Source of the DNA: Thermoproteota archaeon
GTDB taxonomy: Archaea; Korarchaeota; Korarchaeia; Korarchaeales; Korarchaeaceae
Direction: 5' to 3'
DNA: 51,623 nt
Assembly (NCBI GenBank): GCA_027491395.1
Contig: JAOZFI010000025.1
Coordinates: 1-51,623 of the forward strand
The notes under the pieces are model-generated. The model was not told where the DNA came from, ran no database searches, and saw only the letters and a list, made by a program, of their open reading frames with translations. Shown piece by piece: positions 1 to 7,803 of this stretch. The translations under genes were made by a program, and so were the position numbers. Positions within the stretch are counted from its first letter, which is position 1. Every line of letters starts with the position of its first letter.

Positions 1-678
1 GGACAGCTCGGTCATGACCTTATCAGGAAGCTCCTCCATCACCTCTATGTTGAAGTCCAATAGCTCTTCCGCCCTCCTACCCTCCACGACCGGACCGTGG
101 GAGGGAACGAGCTTGCGGAAATCTCTCGCATGCTCCCTCAACCAACGGAGGGTTTCCAAGGCGGTCCCGTAATCTTGGTAGTAGGGGATGATCGCGCTCC
201 TCAGCAACTTATCCCCGAAAAAGGAGTCGGCAGCGTAGAGGATGCCATTAGCCACGTACCCGACTTGACCGTAGGTGTGTCCCGGAAGTGGAACAGTCTC
301 CACAGGCCCAAGCCGGAAGGGATGTCTGAAAATGTGGTCTACCCGAACGCTTACGGCCTTAACGTGATATATGAGTCCCTCCGGCGCGTAACCACCGAAG
401 GTCACGGCCCTCCTCAGGCCCACGGACTCGACGCCGCAGGCTTCCACCACAGGAGCGTGTACTCCTAGTTCACTCTCCAATCCCCTTGCTGCGAGCACGT
501 GATCCGAGTGGAAATGCGTCAGAAGAACGGCCTTTATCTTTCCCTGAGCCCTTATCTCGGCGGTTCTGCTCTCTGAGGATCCAGGATCAATCACTATTAA
601 GCCATCTTCCCAGGGAACGAACATGGTGGACGGGCTCCCAGGGAGTAACTTGATACCCTTTCCTATCCCCTTAAGCAT
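1..678 (-). CDS. Metallo-beta-lactamase-fold hydrolase, 3' end cut by window edge
   Basis: The minus strand is open from an ATG at 678 to base 1, giving 226 codons with no stop, so the C-terminus lies outside the window. The translation carries the HxHxDH signature (THFHSDH, His55, His57, Asp59, His60), a later PGHT histidine (His134), an Asp in an AADS context (Asp151) and a SHG histidine (His194). This is the ordered metal-ligand set of the metallo-beta-lactamase superfamily, which binds two metal ions, usually zinc. Members hydrolyse thioesters such as glyoxalase II substrates, lactones or phosphodiesters. The substrate cannot be read from the sequence. It is probably cytoplasmic, since no signal peptide is visible. 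An AT-rich stretch just upstream (about 700-720) could hold the promoter. Confidence 0.88.
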   Translation of the reverse strand, partial: MLKGIGKGIKLLPGSPSTMFVPWEDGLIVIDPGSSESRTAEIRAQGKIKAVLLTHFHSDHVLAARGLESELGVHAPVVEACGVESVGLRRAVTFGGYAPEGLIYHVKAVSVRVDHIFRHPFRLGPVETVPLPGHTYGQVGYVANGILYAADSFFGDKLLRSAIIPYYQDYGTALETLRWLREHARDFRKLVPSHGPVVEGRRAEELLDFNIEVMEELPDKVMTELS

Positions 679-1004
679 AAGCCTCTAGTTCACCACCCGA
701 GCAAATTAATAACGGTATCAACGTAAACATTGGAGGATCCTTTCATCTAAGGATCTCATTGTTGGTAGAGCGTTGGACCAGATGAGCTTACCTTAAAACC
801 TCTACTGGCTCATGGAGGACGGTTTTCGCTGTGAAAGCCCGAATTCAGGCTATTATAAGGGAATATTTCTCTTCTGATAGGCCCGGTGACTTTACGGGAT
901 CGCAATGCAGAATGGCCTCAATAGGGGGTTGAATATAGCAGGCTCATTCCTTTCATTCTCTAAATAGCGCGCGCATGTGAGAAAGACGGGAGTCGAGCTT
1001 CAAC
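679..1004. other. Intergenic region between MBL and PIN genes
   Basis: No supported gene in about 325 bases. It contains a short perfect hairpin with 7-bp arms (736-742 and 749-755, loop of 6), and the promoter area of the leftward MBL gene nearest 690-720. Stops are frequent in all frames and no RNA gene was recognised. Confidence 0.5.
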
Positions 1005-1462
1005 ATGAGACGAGTAAAATTAGGGCCAGAAAGGCGTTGGAATATTGAAGTGCTGATAGATGCAACATATTCTTGGAAGTCGAGCTTGCTCAGGAGCATG
1101 CTGAGGCGTGTAAGGGTTTCTTAGCGAGGGTTAGGGATGGTTTGGTCAGAGCGGCTATAACCGATTTTCACGTGGATTCCGTAGTCTTGGTAATGGAGAA
1201 CTATGGGAAGAGCTGGAGGGACCTCGCCGTTTTCTTAGCCTCGCTTTTTCTCTATAGGGGGTTGGTGGTCTATCCTGTAGGGATGGGAGGACGCCTTAAG
1301 GCCATCCATTTCATGAGAGAATACGGTCTGGACTTCGATGACGCACTGGCCCTACAGGCCATGAGGGATCTCTCGATTAGAACCTTAGTGTCCTACGAAG
1401 AGATTTTCGACTCTGTCGACTGGGTTAAAAGGGTTACACCTGAGAGCCTCGCGGAGAAGTAA
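1005..1462 (+). pseudogene. PIN-domain (VapC-like) RNase, frameshifted near its N-terminus
   Basis: The frame ending at 1462 reads as a PIN domain: FLEVELAQEHAEACK, then a middle with ITDFHVDSVVLVMENYGK, then the late acidic motif GLDFDDALALQA. It has no good start, because the only candidate is a TTG at 1073 inside the conserved first strand. The missing first strand with its catalytic Asp (VLIDAT, 1050-1067) lies one frame over and joins an ATG at 1005. One extra or missing base near 1068-1072 would restore one protein of about 150 residues. PIN toxins are Mg-dependent RNases that use four acidic residues. No antitoxin gene was identified directly upstream. Either the gene is decayed or the sequence has an error here. 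Confidence 0.7.
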
Positions 1463-1525
1463 CTTCAACTCCTTTGGATTCGATGCTGTGGAAATCCCAA
1501 AATCCCAGAACATCTTCAGAAGACG

Positions 1526-1933
1526 TTATCTCCACTTTCCTGAACTCTCGAAGAGGGGCCTCAAGTTTAGACCGAGACCGTCGTAAAGAATAACGCTCCC
1601 TCTCAGCATCTCCCTGTAGTAGGGGTCTTCGATCTCCTCGGGTGAGAGGACAAGGAGATCCACCGATATGCCTCGAGGCTTAAGCGATCTCACCTCGACA
1701 ATCCTCTCATACCTGTCACCCCCGATGTCCATCACAACTAGGAGATCGTAATCGCTATCTGGCCTTCCCTCGCCCCTCCCCCTCGATCCGAAGAGTATTA
1801 TCGTGGACTTGGGGAAACGCCTCGCTATTCTCCCAACGAACTCCTCCAAGAGTTCATTCTGTCTCGAGAGGAGATCCCTTCTAGCCTTTAGCAACCTTCT
1901 TAACCCATGAAATGATTTTTTCACCATAGGCAA
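1526..1933 (-). CDS. MNT-type nucleotidyltransferase, partner of HEPN
   Basis: The protein has about 135 residues and the minimal nucleotidyltransferase core: a hydrophobic strand, then FGSRGRGEGRPDSDYDLLVV, matching GSxxxGxxxxxSDxDLLV. The two aspartates of SDYD are the metal-binding pair. Families of this kind act as antitoxins that adenylylate or otherwise neutralise a HEPN ribonuclease. The start is a TTG at 1933 or the ATG at 1927. Both lie inside the 3' end of the upstream HEPN frame, which runs to 1881, so the two genes overlap by about 50 bases and are probably co-transcribed. The assignment to the MNT fold is secure. The antitoxin role is inferred from family and pairing. Confidence 0.8.
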   Translation of the reverse strand: MPMVKKSFHGLRRLLKARRDLLSRQNELLEEFVGRIARRFPKSTIILFGSRGRGEGRPDSDYDLLVVMDIGGDRYERIVEVRSLKPRGISVDLLVLSPEEIEDPYYREMLRGSVILYDGLGLNLRPLFESSGKWR

Positions 1934-2259
1934 GGCACCTCTCTGCCTTTTCTTTGTTGTATGCGATGGGAGATCTACCCGGATATCTGAAGAGGATGTA
2001 ATGAGGGGTCAGGGCATCAGCCAACGGGTAGAGCTCCTCCGGCGCAGAGACCAGCTTCCCTCAGGAACTCCGATAGCTCGACTAAATCATGTGTGTAGGG
2101 GTGAATCCCCACTAAGGAGATAGACAGGGCCTTTAGGTAAAACTCCACCGCTTGATGCACCTCAAAGCACACGAACCAGTACGCTCCCTCTTCAATGTTT
2201 CTCCTAGCCTGCCTCATCAGGAAGCCCGCCCTCTCGATCCACTCTCTAGGTAATTCCAT
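1881..2259 (-). pseudogene. HEPN-domain protein with internal frameshift
   Basis: The 5' part (from 2259) reads as a HEPN domain of the PF05168 type: an N-terminal helix, then a Trp-Phe-rich helix with HQAVEFYLKALSISL, and an HPYTHDLVELSEFL segment. This frame stops at 2017. The expected C-terminal helix is present in another frame, with EELYPLADALTPHYILFRYP followed by a Lys-rich end, and runs to a TAG at 1881. A single-base change around 2045-2055 explains both. Intact HEPN proteins of this size have about 125-130 residues, which fits the joined frame. It heads a HEPN-MNT pair with the gene ending at 1526. It may be a decayed toxin or a sequencing error. Confidence 0.75.
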
Positions 2260-2679
2260 CCCCTATTACATCATCTTAGAAATTAAAAGGAGATCGCACG
2301 ATGAGGCTCAATGTTAGGTTCATGCGGAGCGGACTCGCTTAAGGCTAACAGGTATGAATCGTCAAACCAGATCAGCGGGACATAACAACTTCGGACTTTT
2401 CTCTATGTGGTAGCTTACTAAATCGCGTGCGACCGGAAGAGCATGATATGCCTCACATCGGATCTCTTGAGGGTCACAGTCGATCGGTGGTCCCATGAAT
2501 GGATGAGCGAGATATCTGCCTCCCGTATACGAGATCTGAATTCAAACTTCGATGCTGGCGGGAGAGATAAGGTATGGGACGCTGGGTTGAGGGAACCCAA
2601 CCAATAAACCCTTGAATCGCCCGAGCACTAAGGCATGGGGCATACGGCGAATTCATCTTCCGGAGGGTCCTCATCCCCC
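2260..2679. other. Intergenic region with a small hairpin
   Basis: Roughly 420 bases without a convincing gene. The only structure noted is a GGGTT-GAGGG-AACCC hairpin near 2583-2597, some 80-100 bases beyond the stop of the leftward DMT gene. It might mark the end of that transcript, although no T-run follows. The short overlapping frames here look like chance. Confidence 0.4.
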
Positions 2680-3498
2680 CTACATGACCGACAGGATGAG
2701 CCCTCCAACTACCAAAGTCGATCCAACCACATCCCTCTTGGTGAGCCTGTCTCCGCTCAGGTGGGAAGCTATTTGAGATGTCGGTGGCCCTATTGCCGTA
2801 GCCAGGGTGGCGATCGTTACCCCCGCCGAGCCTATTGCGTAGAAGTAGAGGGAGAGAGCGACCCCGACTCCAAGCAAGCCGCCCATGAACGCCTTCCCTA
2901 TCCCCTTAACCCTGTAGACGGGGTAGCTGATCACTCCATAGACCGAGGTGATGATTAGAGTGTTCCACAGGGTCATAGTCAGGGGAGTGACGTATTCAAG
3001 GGCCAGCTTCGCTGCTATAGGGCCCAGAGTGTAGCAGATCGATGAGAGGAGGGCCCAGAAGGTGCCCACGACATCCCACCTTCCTCCCCTGTAGGTAAGG
3101 ACCCATATGCCCGAAACCGCTAGGAGCACGCCCGTCATTATCTGCACAGTTAGAGGCTCCCCCAACAGTGCGTGTGACAGGAGAGCCGTCCAGACTACGT
3201 ATGTGAACGCCACCGAGGTGGCTCTGCCCGGCCCCATCAGCCCAATCGACTTGAGAAAGGAGTAGTCACCCAGACCAGTCCCCAGAGACATGTTAGCGAT
3301 TATGTAGAGGAGGCCTATAAGGGGAGGCACCACCATGTCTCCTGTTAGGACCGTCAGGGGGATAAGGAAGGCCAGAGCACCTAGAGACTTCCAGAAGTTG
3401 GCCCTCACTGATCCTCCGCTTCTCGTGGCCTCAGCGTAGAGGGTGGGCACTACTCCCCATATGACGCCCGACAGCACAGCGGCGAGAAGAGCTATCAA
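2680..3498 (-). CDS. EamA/DMT-family permease
   Basis: The 272-residue protein is almost entirely hydrophobic, with about ten membrane segments in two similar halves of about 135 residues. This is the duplicated EamA layout. The first half has the usual GVVPTLYAEATR opening helix and the second starts near VVGTFWALLSSICYTLGPI. Drug/metabolite transporters of this family export or import small metabolites such as amino acids or nucleotides, and the substrate cannot be told from sequence. The start is a TTG at 3498. The gene follows an AEC transporter by 46 bases on the same strand, so the two are likely one operon. Confidence 0.85.
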   Translation of the reverse strand: MIALLAAVLSGVIWGVVPTLYAEATRSGGSVRANFWKSLGALAFLIPLTVLTGDMVVPPLIGLLYIIANMSLGTGLGDYSFLKSIGLMGPGRATSVAFTYVVWTALLSHALLGEPLTVQIMTGVLLAVSGIWVLTYRGGRWDVVGTFWALLSSICYTLGPIAAKLALEYVTPLTMTLWNTLIITSVYGVISYPVYRVKGIGKAFMGGLLGVGVALSLYFYAIGSAGVTIATLATAIGPPTSQIASHLSGDRLTKRDVVGSTLVVGGLILSVM

Positions 3499-3544
3499 AG
3501 GGACCCCCTAGCCGAACGGTCCTGCTACTTAAGAGCCTTCCCGC

Positions 3545-4447
3545 TCACCTCCAGCTCAGCACCGTCAACCACGCACCCAGATAGATGGGGGAGAGAAGGG
3601 AGGTTATCAGGACCAGCGAGTATATCTCCTCCCTGTGGAAATCGTAAACATCGCTGAGGACAGCTAGGGCGACAGCGACAGGCATTGCGGACATGAGCGT
3701 GGTGATTGACACCTCCAACTGACTGAGGCCCATCAGATGCCCCAGATATAGGGCGATGAGGGGGAGCAGGATGACCTTCCCCAACAAGGGAGCTAGGTCG
3801 AGGACGGGCCACCCCCTTCCGTAGAAGAAGGCGCCGAGCATGAATATAGCAACCGGTCCCGACGTGTTTCCAAGCTCTTTCAGGGTATAGTAGATGAACT
3901 CCGGTATCTTTACACCTGATACCATGAGGAGGAGTCCAACCAGAGCTGACCATATCAGTGGATTCCTTACCGTCCTCCTCAGTAGATCCCCTCCCTCCCT
4001 AGCTGCCTCGAAGAGGGGAATGACTAGGAAGGAGAAGGTGACGAGGGTGGAGGCCCACGTTAAGACTGCTAGGCCTGCGCTCCCAGGAAACACCGCTCTC
4101 ACGTAGGGTATCCCGTAGAAACCGGTATTTCCAGATAAGGAAGAGGTAATAAGCAGGATAACGCGCTCCTTCCCAAATTCCATCACTCTTCCCACCAGGT
4201 AAATGAGGACGGCGACCAGCAACATGGGCGCGGAAACGCCCAAGGTCACCCTTAAGACCCTCTCGCTCATTTCCATTGAGGAGAGCCCCCAAATGACGAG
4301 GGAGGGTAGCGATATGTGGAAAACGAAGTCGCTCAGCACCCTTTCCTCGCCCTCTCTCAGGACCCCGTACCTCCTCGACAGGTATCCCAAGGCCATCAGC
4401 GACAGCAGGAAGAAGGTGGACTTGGAGAGGGCGCTTACTAGATCCAT
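3545..4447 (-). CDS. AEC-family (auxin efflux carrier type) transporter
   Basis: The protein has about 300 residues and ten membrane helices. The layout of the AEC/Mem_trans family is visible: an N-terminal GYLSRRYGVLREGEERVLSDF loop, a central NTGFYGIPYV motif and a PVAVALAVLSDVYDF loop near the C-terminus. Members move organic anions or amino acids such as malate or malonate. The frame is open to 4510, but the ATG at 4447 is preferred because a TATA-like element (about 4470-4476) lies 23-29 bases before it. That suggests a leaderless message and puts the longer start inside the promoter. The gene diverges from HMG-CoA reductase and precedes the DMT permease. Confidence 0.85.
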   Translation of the reverse strand: MDLVSALSKSTFFLLSLMALGYLSRRYGVLREGEERVLSDFVFHISLPSLVIWGLSSMEMSERVLRVTLGVSAPMLLVAVLIYLVGRVMEFGKERVILLITSSLSGNTGFYGIPYVRAVFPGSAGLAVLTWASTLVTFSFLVIPLFEAAREGGDLLRRTVRNPLIWSALVGLLLMVSGVKIPEFIYYTLKELGNTSGPVAIFMLGAFFYGRGWPVLDLAPLLGKVILLPLIALYLGHLMGLSQLEVSITTLMSAMPVAVALAVLSDVYDFHREEIYSLVLITSLLSPIYLGAWLTVLSWR

Positions 4448-4467
4448 CGAGGTGTCTCGGGGCCCTT

Positions 4468-4522
4468 CCATATAAGGTCCTCCACAAGGGTAATGCAGTT
4501 TACCCACCAAGGCATTTATTAT
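4468..4522. promoter_or_regulatory. Divergent promoters for AEC transporter and HMG-CoA reductase
   Basis: On the minus strand a TATA-like CTTATATGG (about 4468-4477) sits about 25 bases before the AEC start at 4447. On the plus strand a TTTATTATT element (about 4514-4522) sits about 30 bases before the HMGR start at 4550. Both spacings match archaeal TBP/TFB promoters with very short leaders. Confidence 0.55.
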
Positions 4523-4549
4523 TCACTAGGTCGGGGGGCCGGTGATGGG

Positions 4550-5812
4550 ATGCCCAGCTCTAGGATATCCGGATTCTACAAGCTTTCGATAGACGAGAGG
4601 CTCCAGAAGGTCAAGGAGTTTGCGGGCCTGACGGATGAGGAGCTAGAGGTCATAAAATACGGGAAGCTGCCCCTCGAAGTTGCTGATCACATGATCGAAA
4701 ACGTCATTGGCCTCTGGCCCCTGCCTTTCGCCGTCGCCACGAACTTTCTGATAAACGGAAAGGATTACTTGGTGCCGATGGCGATAGAGGAGCCCTCAGT
4801 GGTTGCGGCAGCGAGCAACGCGGCCAAGATGGCTAGGGAGGCGGGAGGCTTCAAGGCCGAGGCTACCGAGTCCATCATGATATCCCAGATTCAGGTGGTG
4901 AAGGTTCCCGACTTGGAGGAGGCCAAGAAAACCATAATGGCGGAGAAGGAGAAACTACTCGAGCTGGCCAATGAGATGGATCCCCTTCTCGTGAAGCTGG
5001 GGGGCGGTGCTAGAGACTTGGAGGTGAGGACAATCGATACCGACGTCGGATCGATGCTCGCGGTTCACCTCTACGTGGACACGCTGGACGCAATGGGCGC
5101 GAACACCGTTAACACCATGGCCGAGGGCCTGGCGCCAACGATCGAGAGGCTGACCGGCGGCAAGGTCTACCTGAGGATCCTCTCCAACCTAGCTGACAGG
5201 CGTCTGGCTAGAGCTAAGGCCAAGTTCGCTAAGTCGGCAATAGGAGGGGAGGAGGTAGTCGAGGGGATAATGTGGGCTTATCGCTTCGCCAAGTACGATC
5301 CCTACAGGGCCGCGACCCACAACAAGGGGATAATGAACGGAATAATAGCGGTAGCGAGGGCGACGGGTCAGGACACCCGGGCCATTGAGGCGGGGGCCCA
5401 CAGCTACGCCGCTAGGAGTGGTAAGTACACCTCACTGACGGAGTACTGGGTGGACGAGAACGGCGACCTTTGGGGGAGTATCGAGCTTCCCTTGGCCGTG
5501 GGAACCGTTGGAGGCGTGGTCAGGGTCCACCCCATAGCTAAGCTGGCCCTCAAGATACTGGGTGTGCAGAAGGCTAGGGAGCTGGCGCAGATAATGGCTG
5601 CTGTAGGCCTAGCACAGAACTTCGCCGCTCTAAGGGCTCTGGCAACTGAGGGCATTCAGGCCGGCCACATGAAGCTCCACGCCCGCAATATAGCCCTCGC
5701 AGCGGGAGCTACTCCTGAGGAAGTTGATAAGGTCGTTGAGAAGATGATAAGGGAGAAGAGGATAAGCTTGGAGAGGGCAAAGGAGATACTGGAGGAGATA
5801 AGGGGTGGCTGA
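4550..5812 (+). CDS. Class II hydroxymethylglutaryl-CoA reductase
   Basis: This enzyme carries out the NAD(P)H-dependent interconversion of HMG-CoA and mevalonate, the committed step toward archaeal isoprenoid lipids. The 420-residue length and motifs fit class II, with EEPSVVAAASNAAK near residues 80-93, DAMGANTVNTM (180-190), HNKGIMNG (Lys259, Asn263), ATGQD (Asp275) and AGHM (His373). Lys259, Asp275 and His373 line up with the catalytic Lys267, Asp283 and His381 of the Pseudomonas mevalonii enzyme at a constant offset. The membrane-free N-terminus also fits. An upstream extension to 4493 is possible but would overlap the promoter. The stop overlaps the start of the enolase-superfamily gene, so the two are co-transcribed. 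Class II enzymes are less usual in archaea than class I. Confidence 0.95.
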   Translation: MPSSRISGFYKLSIDERLQKVKEFAGLTDEELEVIKYGKLPLEVADHMIENVIGLWPLPFAVATNFLINGKDYLVPMAIEEPSVVAAASNAAKMAREAGGFKAEATESIMISQIQVVKVPDLEEAKKTIMAEKEKLLELANEMDPLLVKLGGGARDLEVRTIDTDVGSMLAVHLYVDTLDAMGANTVNTMAEGLAPTIERLTGGKVYLRILSNLADRRLARAKAKFAKSAIGGEEVVEGIMWAYRFAKYDPYRAATHNKGIMNGIIAVARATGQDTRAIEAGAHSYAARSGKYTSLTEYWVDENGDLWGSIELPLAVGTVGGVVRVHPIAKLALKILGVQKARELAQIMAAVGLAQNFAALRALATEGIQAGHMKLHARNIALAAGATPEEVDKVVEKMIREKRISLERAKEILEEIRGG

Positions 5813-6902
5813 AGGGATAGACCTATACCTCGTGGAGATGGAGCTCGTCTCCGCCTTCGAGATAAGTTCAGGGGTGACGAAGAGGAGACAGGCGGTAATT
5901 GTCAGGGTGGAGAAGGATGGACATGTCGGCTGGGGAGAGGCTCCAGCCGACTCCAAGCCCATTTACTCGTATGAGACCGCTGAAACCGCCTTCTATGTGA
6001 TTAAGGAGTTCCTAGCGGAGCACGCCCTGCAGGCCACGGGTCCTGAGGACTTCCTTAGGAGGGTTAGCTTCGTCAGAGGGCACCAGATAGCTAAGGCCGG
6101 GGTTGAGATGGCCCTCTGGGACCTTGAGGCGAAGAAGAAGGGCCTCCCTCTATGGAAGATGCTCGGAGGTGTGAGGGAGGAGATAGAGAGCGGGGTGAGC
6201 GTGGGGATACAACACACGATCAGGGACCTGCTCAGGGTAGTGGGCTCCTATTTGGAGAGGGGTTACAAGAGGGTCAAACTGAAGATCAAGCCGGGCTGGG
6301 ATGTGAACGTTGTCAAAGCGGTGAGAGAGGCTTATCCTGACCTCTTGTTGCAGGTGGACGCCAATGCAGCCTACAGGCTCAACGACTGGTACCATCTGAA
6401 GAAGCTGGACACCTACGACCTCCTGATGCTGGAGCAACCCCTCGACTACGAAGATCTAGTTGATCACGCTGAACTGGCGAAAATGCTCAGGACACCCATA
6501 TGCCTCGACGAGTCCATAAAGAAGCCAGAGGACGCCTACAGGGCCTTCAGACTGGGGAGCTGCTCCATCATAAACATAAAGCCAGCTAGGGTCGGGGGCC
6601 TAGTGAACGCCAAGAAGATACACGACTTCTGTGACTCAGTCGGTATACCAGTATGGATTGGAGGGATGCTCGAGACCGGAATAGGCAGGGGACATCAGGT
6701 GGCTGCGGCCACACTACCCAATGTCAGGTTCCCTAACGACATATCGGCCAGCGACCGTTATTACGAGGAGGATATAGTGGAGCCTCCCTGGAAGCTGACC
6801 GCTAGGGGAACGCTGAGGGCTCCGGATAGACCGGGTATAGGGGTGGAGGTGTTGGAGGAGAGGCTGGAGAGATTCACATTAAAGTCGGTCCATATCGCTT
6901 AA
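5805..6902 (+). CDS. Enolase-superfamily enzyme (OSBS / N-acylamino acid racemase / dipeptide epimerase type)
   Basis: The 365-residue protein has the two-domain enolase fold and all muconate-lactonizing-subgroup residues: the KxK pair in VKLKIKPG (Lys160, Lys162), metal ligands Asp185 (QVDAN), Glu210 (LEQPL) and Asp235 (LDES), and the second base Lys259 (INIKP). A GGMLETGIGR loop follows. This pattern and the short MLETGIGR barrel motif suit the o-succinylbenzoate synthase/N-succinylamino acid racemase branch, and no menaquinone gene is visible nearby. The GTG start at 5805 overlaps the end of HMGR by 8 bases. Racemisation of an N-acyl amino acid, dipeptide epimerisation and OSBS activity all remain possible. 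Confidence 0.85.
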   Translation: MAEGIDLYLVEMELVSAFEISSGVTKRRQAVIVRVEKDGHVGWGEAPADSKPIYSYETAETAFYVIKEFLAEHALQATGPEDFLRRVSFVRGHQIAKAGVEMALWDLEAKKKGLPLWKMLGGVREEIESGVSVGIQHTIRDLLRVVGSYLERGYKRVKLKIKPGWDVNVVKAVREAYPDLLLQVDANAAYRLNDWYHLKKLDTYDLLMLEQPLDYEDLVDHAELAKMLRTPICLDESIKKPEDAYRAFRLGSCSIINIKPARVGGLVNAKKIHDFCDSVGIPVWIGGMLETGIGRGHQVAAATLPNVRFPNDISASDRYYEEDIVEPPWKLTARGTLRAPDRPGIGVEVLEERLERFTLKSVHIA

Positions 6903-7078
6903 GCCAGTGGGCTGCCAAAAGTTAAGACATCCCCCACATTATTTCATCGATAAGGGGATAAGGGAGATTAGTAAAATCTCTTAGGCTTACGAAACATCGA
7001 TTACGCGCGTGACTGGACATGACAAATCTCCTAGTTCCATAGGAAACCTTTTTTCTGTTCTTCTCCCTTGGAGTCTAT

Positions 7079-7414
7079 ATGGCCCTGCTCTATCTCGATA
7101 AAATCTTGGAAATTATAAGTAAGTTCTTGGAAGAGGATGAGGGCTCGGTAGCTGCTTACCTATTCGGTAGTTTCGCTAGGGGAGACTTCACAGATGAGAG
7201 TGATGTCGATATACTTGTGGTAAGTGGAAGGACCGAGGAGACTAGGAGGAAGCTGTACGATCTGTCTTGGAATATTCAGCTGGCTTACGGAGTACCTGTG
7301 TCCTTTGTGGTTATACCGGAGGAGAGGTGGAGGAGAGGTCTGACTCCGCTCAAGAGAGTAGTTCTGGAGGAAGGTGTACTCATATGGGAGAGAAGGACGA
7401 GAGAGAGAAAATAG
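7079..7414 (+). CDS. MNT-type nucleotidyltransferase (antitoxin-like)
   Basis: The 111-residue protein has the minimal nucleotidyltransferase signature AYLFGSFARGDFTDESDVDI, where the SDVD aspartates bind the metal. A C-terminal strand-rich part (VSFVVIPEERW) follows. The start is an ATG at 7079. The gene overlaps the following HEPN gene by 31 bases, which is a typical toxin-antitoxin arrangement. Here MNT comes first and HEPN second, the reverse of the broken pair near 1.5-2.3 kb. The role as a HEPN-neutralising enzyme is inferred from family and pairing. Confidence 0.85.
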   Translation: MALLYLDKILEIISKFLEEDEGSVAAYLFGSFARGDFTDESDVDILVVSGRTEETRRKLYDLSWNIQLAYGVPVSFVVIPEERWRRGLTPLKRVVLEEGVLIWERRTRERK

Positions 7415-7803
7415 CCAAGGCTTATCTCGAGAAAGCCAGGGAGCACCTGAAGGCCGCGCGAATTTCACTTGAGCACGGCCTGTTCAGAGATGCCATAAGC
7501 AGGGCGTACTATTCAGTGTACTCCGCGGCTTACTCAGTGCTCTACCTCTTGGGTAAGACCCCCAAGACGCATGCAGGCTTAAGGACATCCTTCGGCCTTC
7601 TGGTCAGGGAAGGCATTGTGGAAGTGAATTATGGCAAGATACTTTCTAAACTGTACGAGATGAGGGAGACTAGTGATTACGATCCGATCTCATTTTATGG
7701 AGAGGAGGAGGCGAGACAGGCGGTATTGGATGCTGAGAGGTTCCTGTTGAGAATGGAGAAGCTCTACGAAGAGATGAGGGGGAAGTTGGATCGAGAAGGG
7801 TGA
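7384..7803 (+). CDS. HEPN-domain protein (UPF0332-like)
   Basis: The protein has 139 residues from an ATG at 7384, inside the end of the MNT gene. The helical core includes ARISLEHGLFRDAISRAYYS and a following PKTHAGLRTSFGLLVREG segment, characteristic of UPF0332/PF05168 HEPN proteins. The RAYYSVYS helix lacks the histidine of the Rx4-6H RNase motif, so RNase activity by the classical mechanism is doubtful. It may act as a nucleotide- or RNA-binding partner of the MNT protein. It ends directly against the convergent membrane-protein gene, with no spacer. Confidence 0.85.
   Translation: MGEKDEREKIAKAYLEKAREHLKAARISLEHGLFRDAISRAYYSVYSAAYSVLYLLGKTPKTHAGLRTSFGLLVREGIVEVNYGKILSKLYEMRETSDYDPISFYGEEEARQAVLDAERFLLRMEKLYEEMRGKLDREG

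Noticed and set aside
97-468. Plus-strand open frame
   Set aside because: It lies antisense to the clear metallo-beta-lactamase gene and has no family motif.
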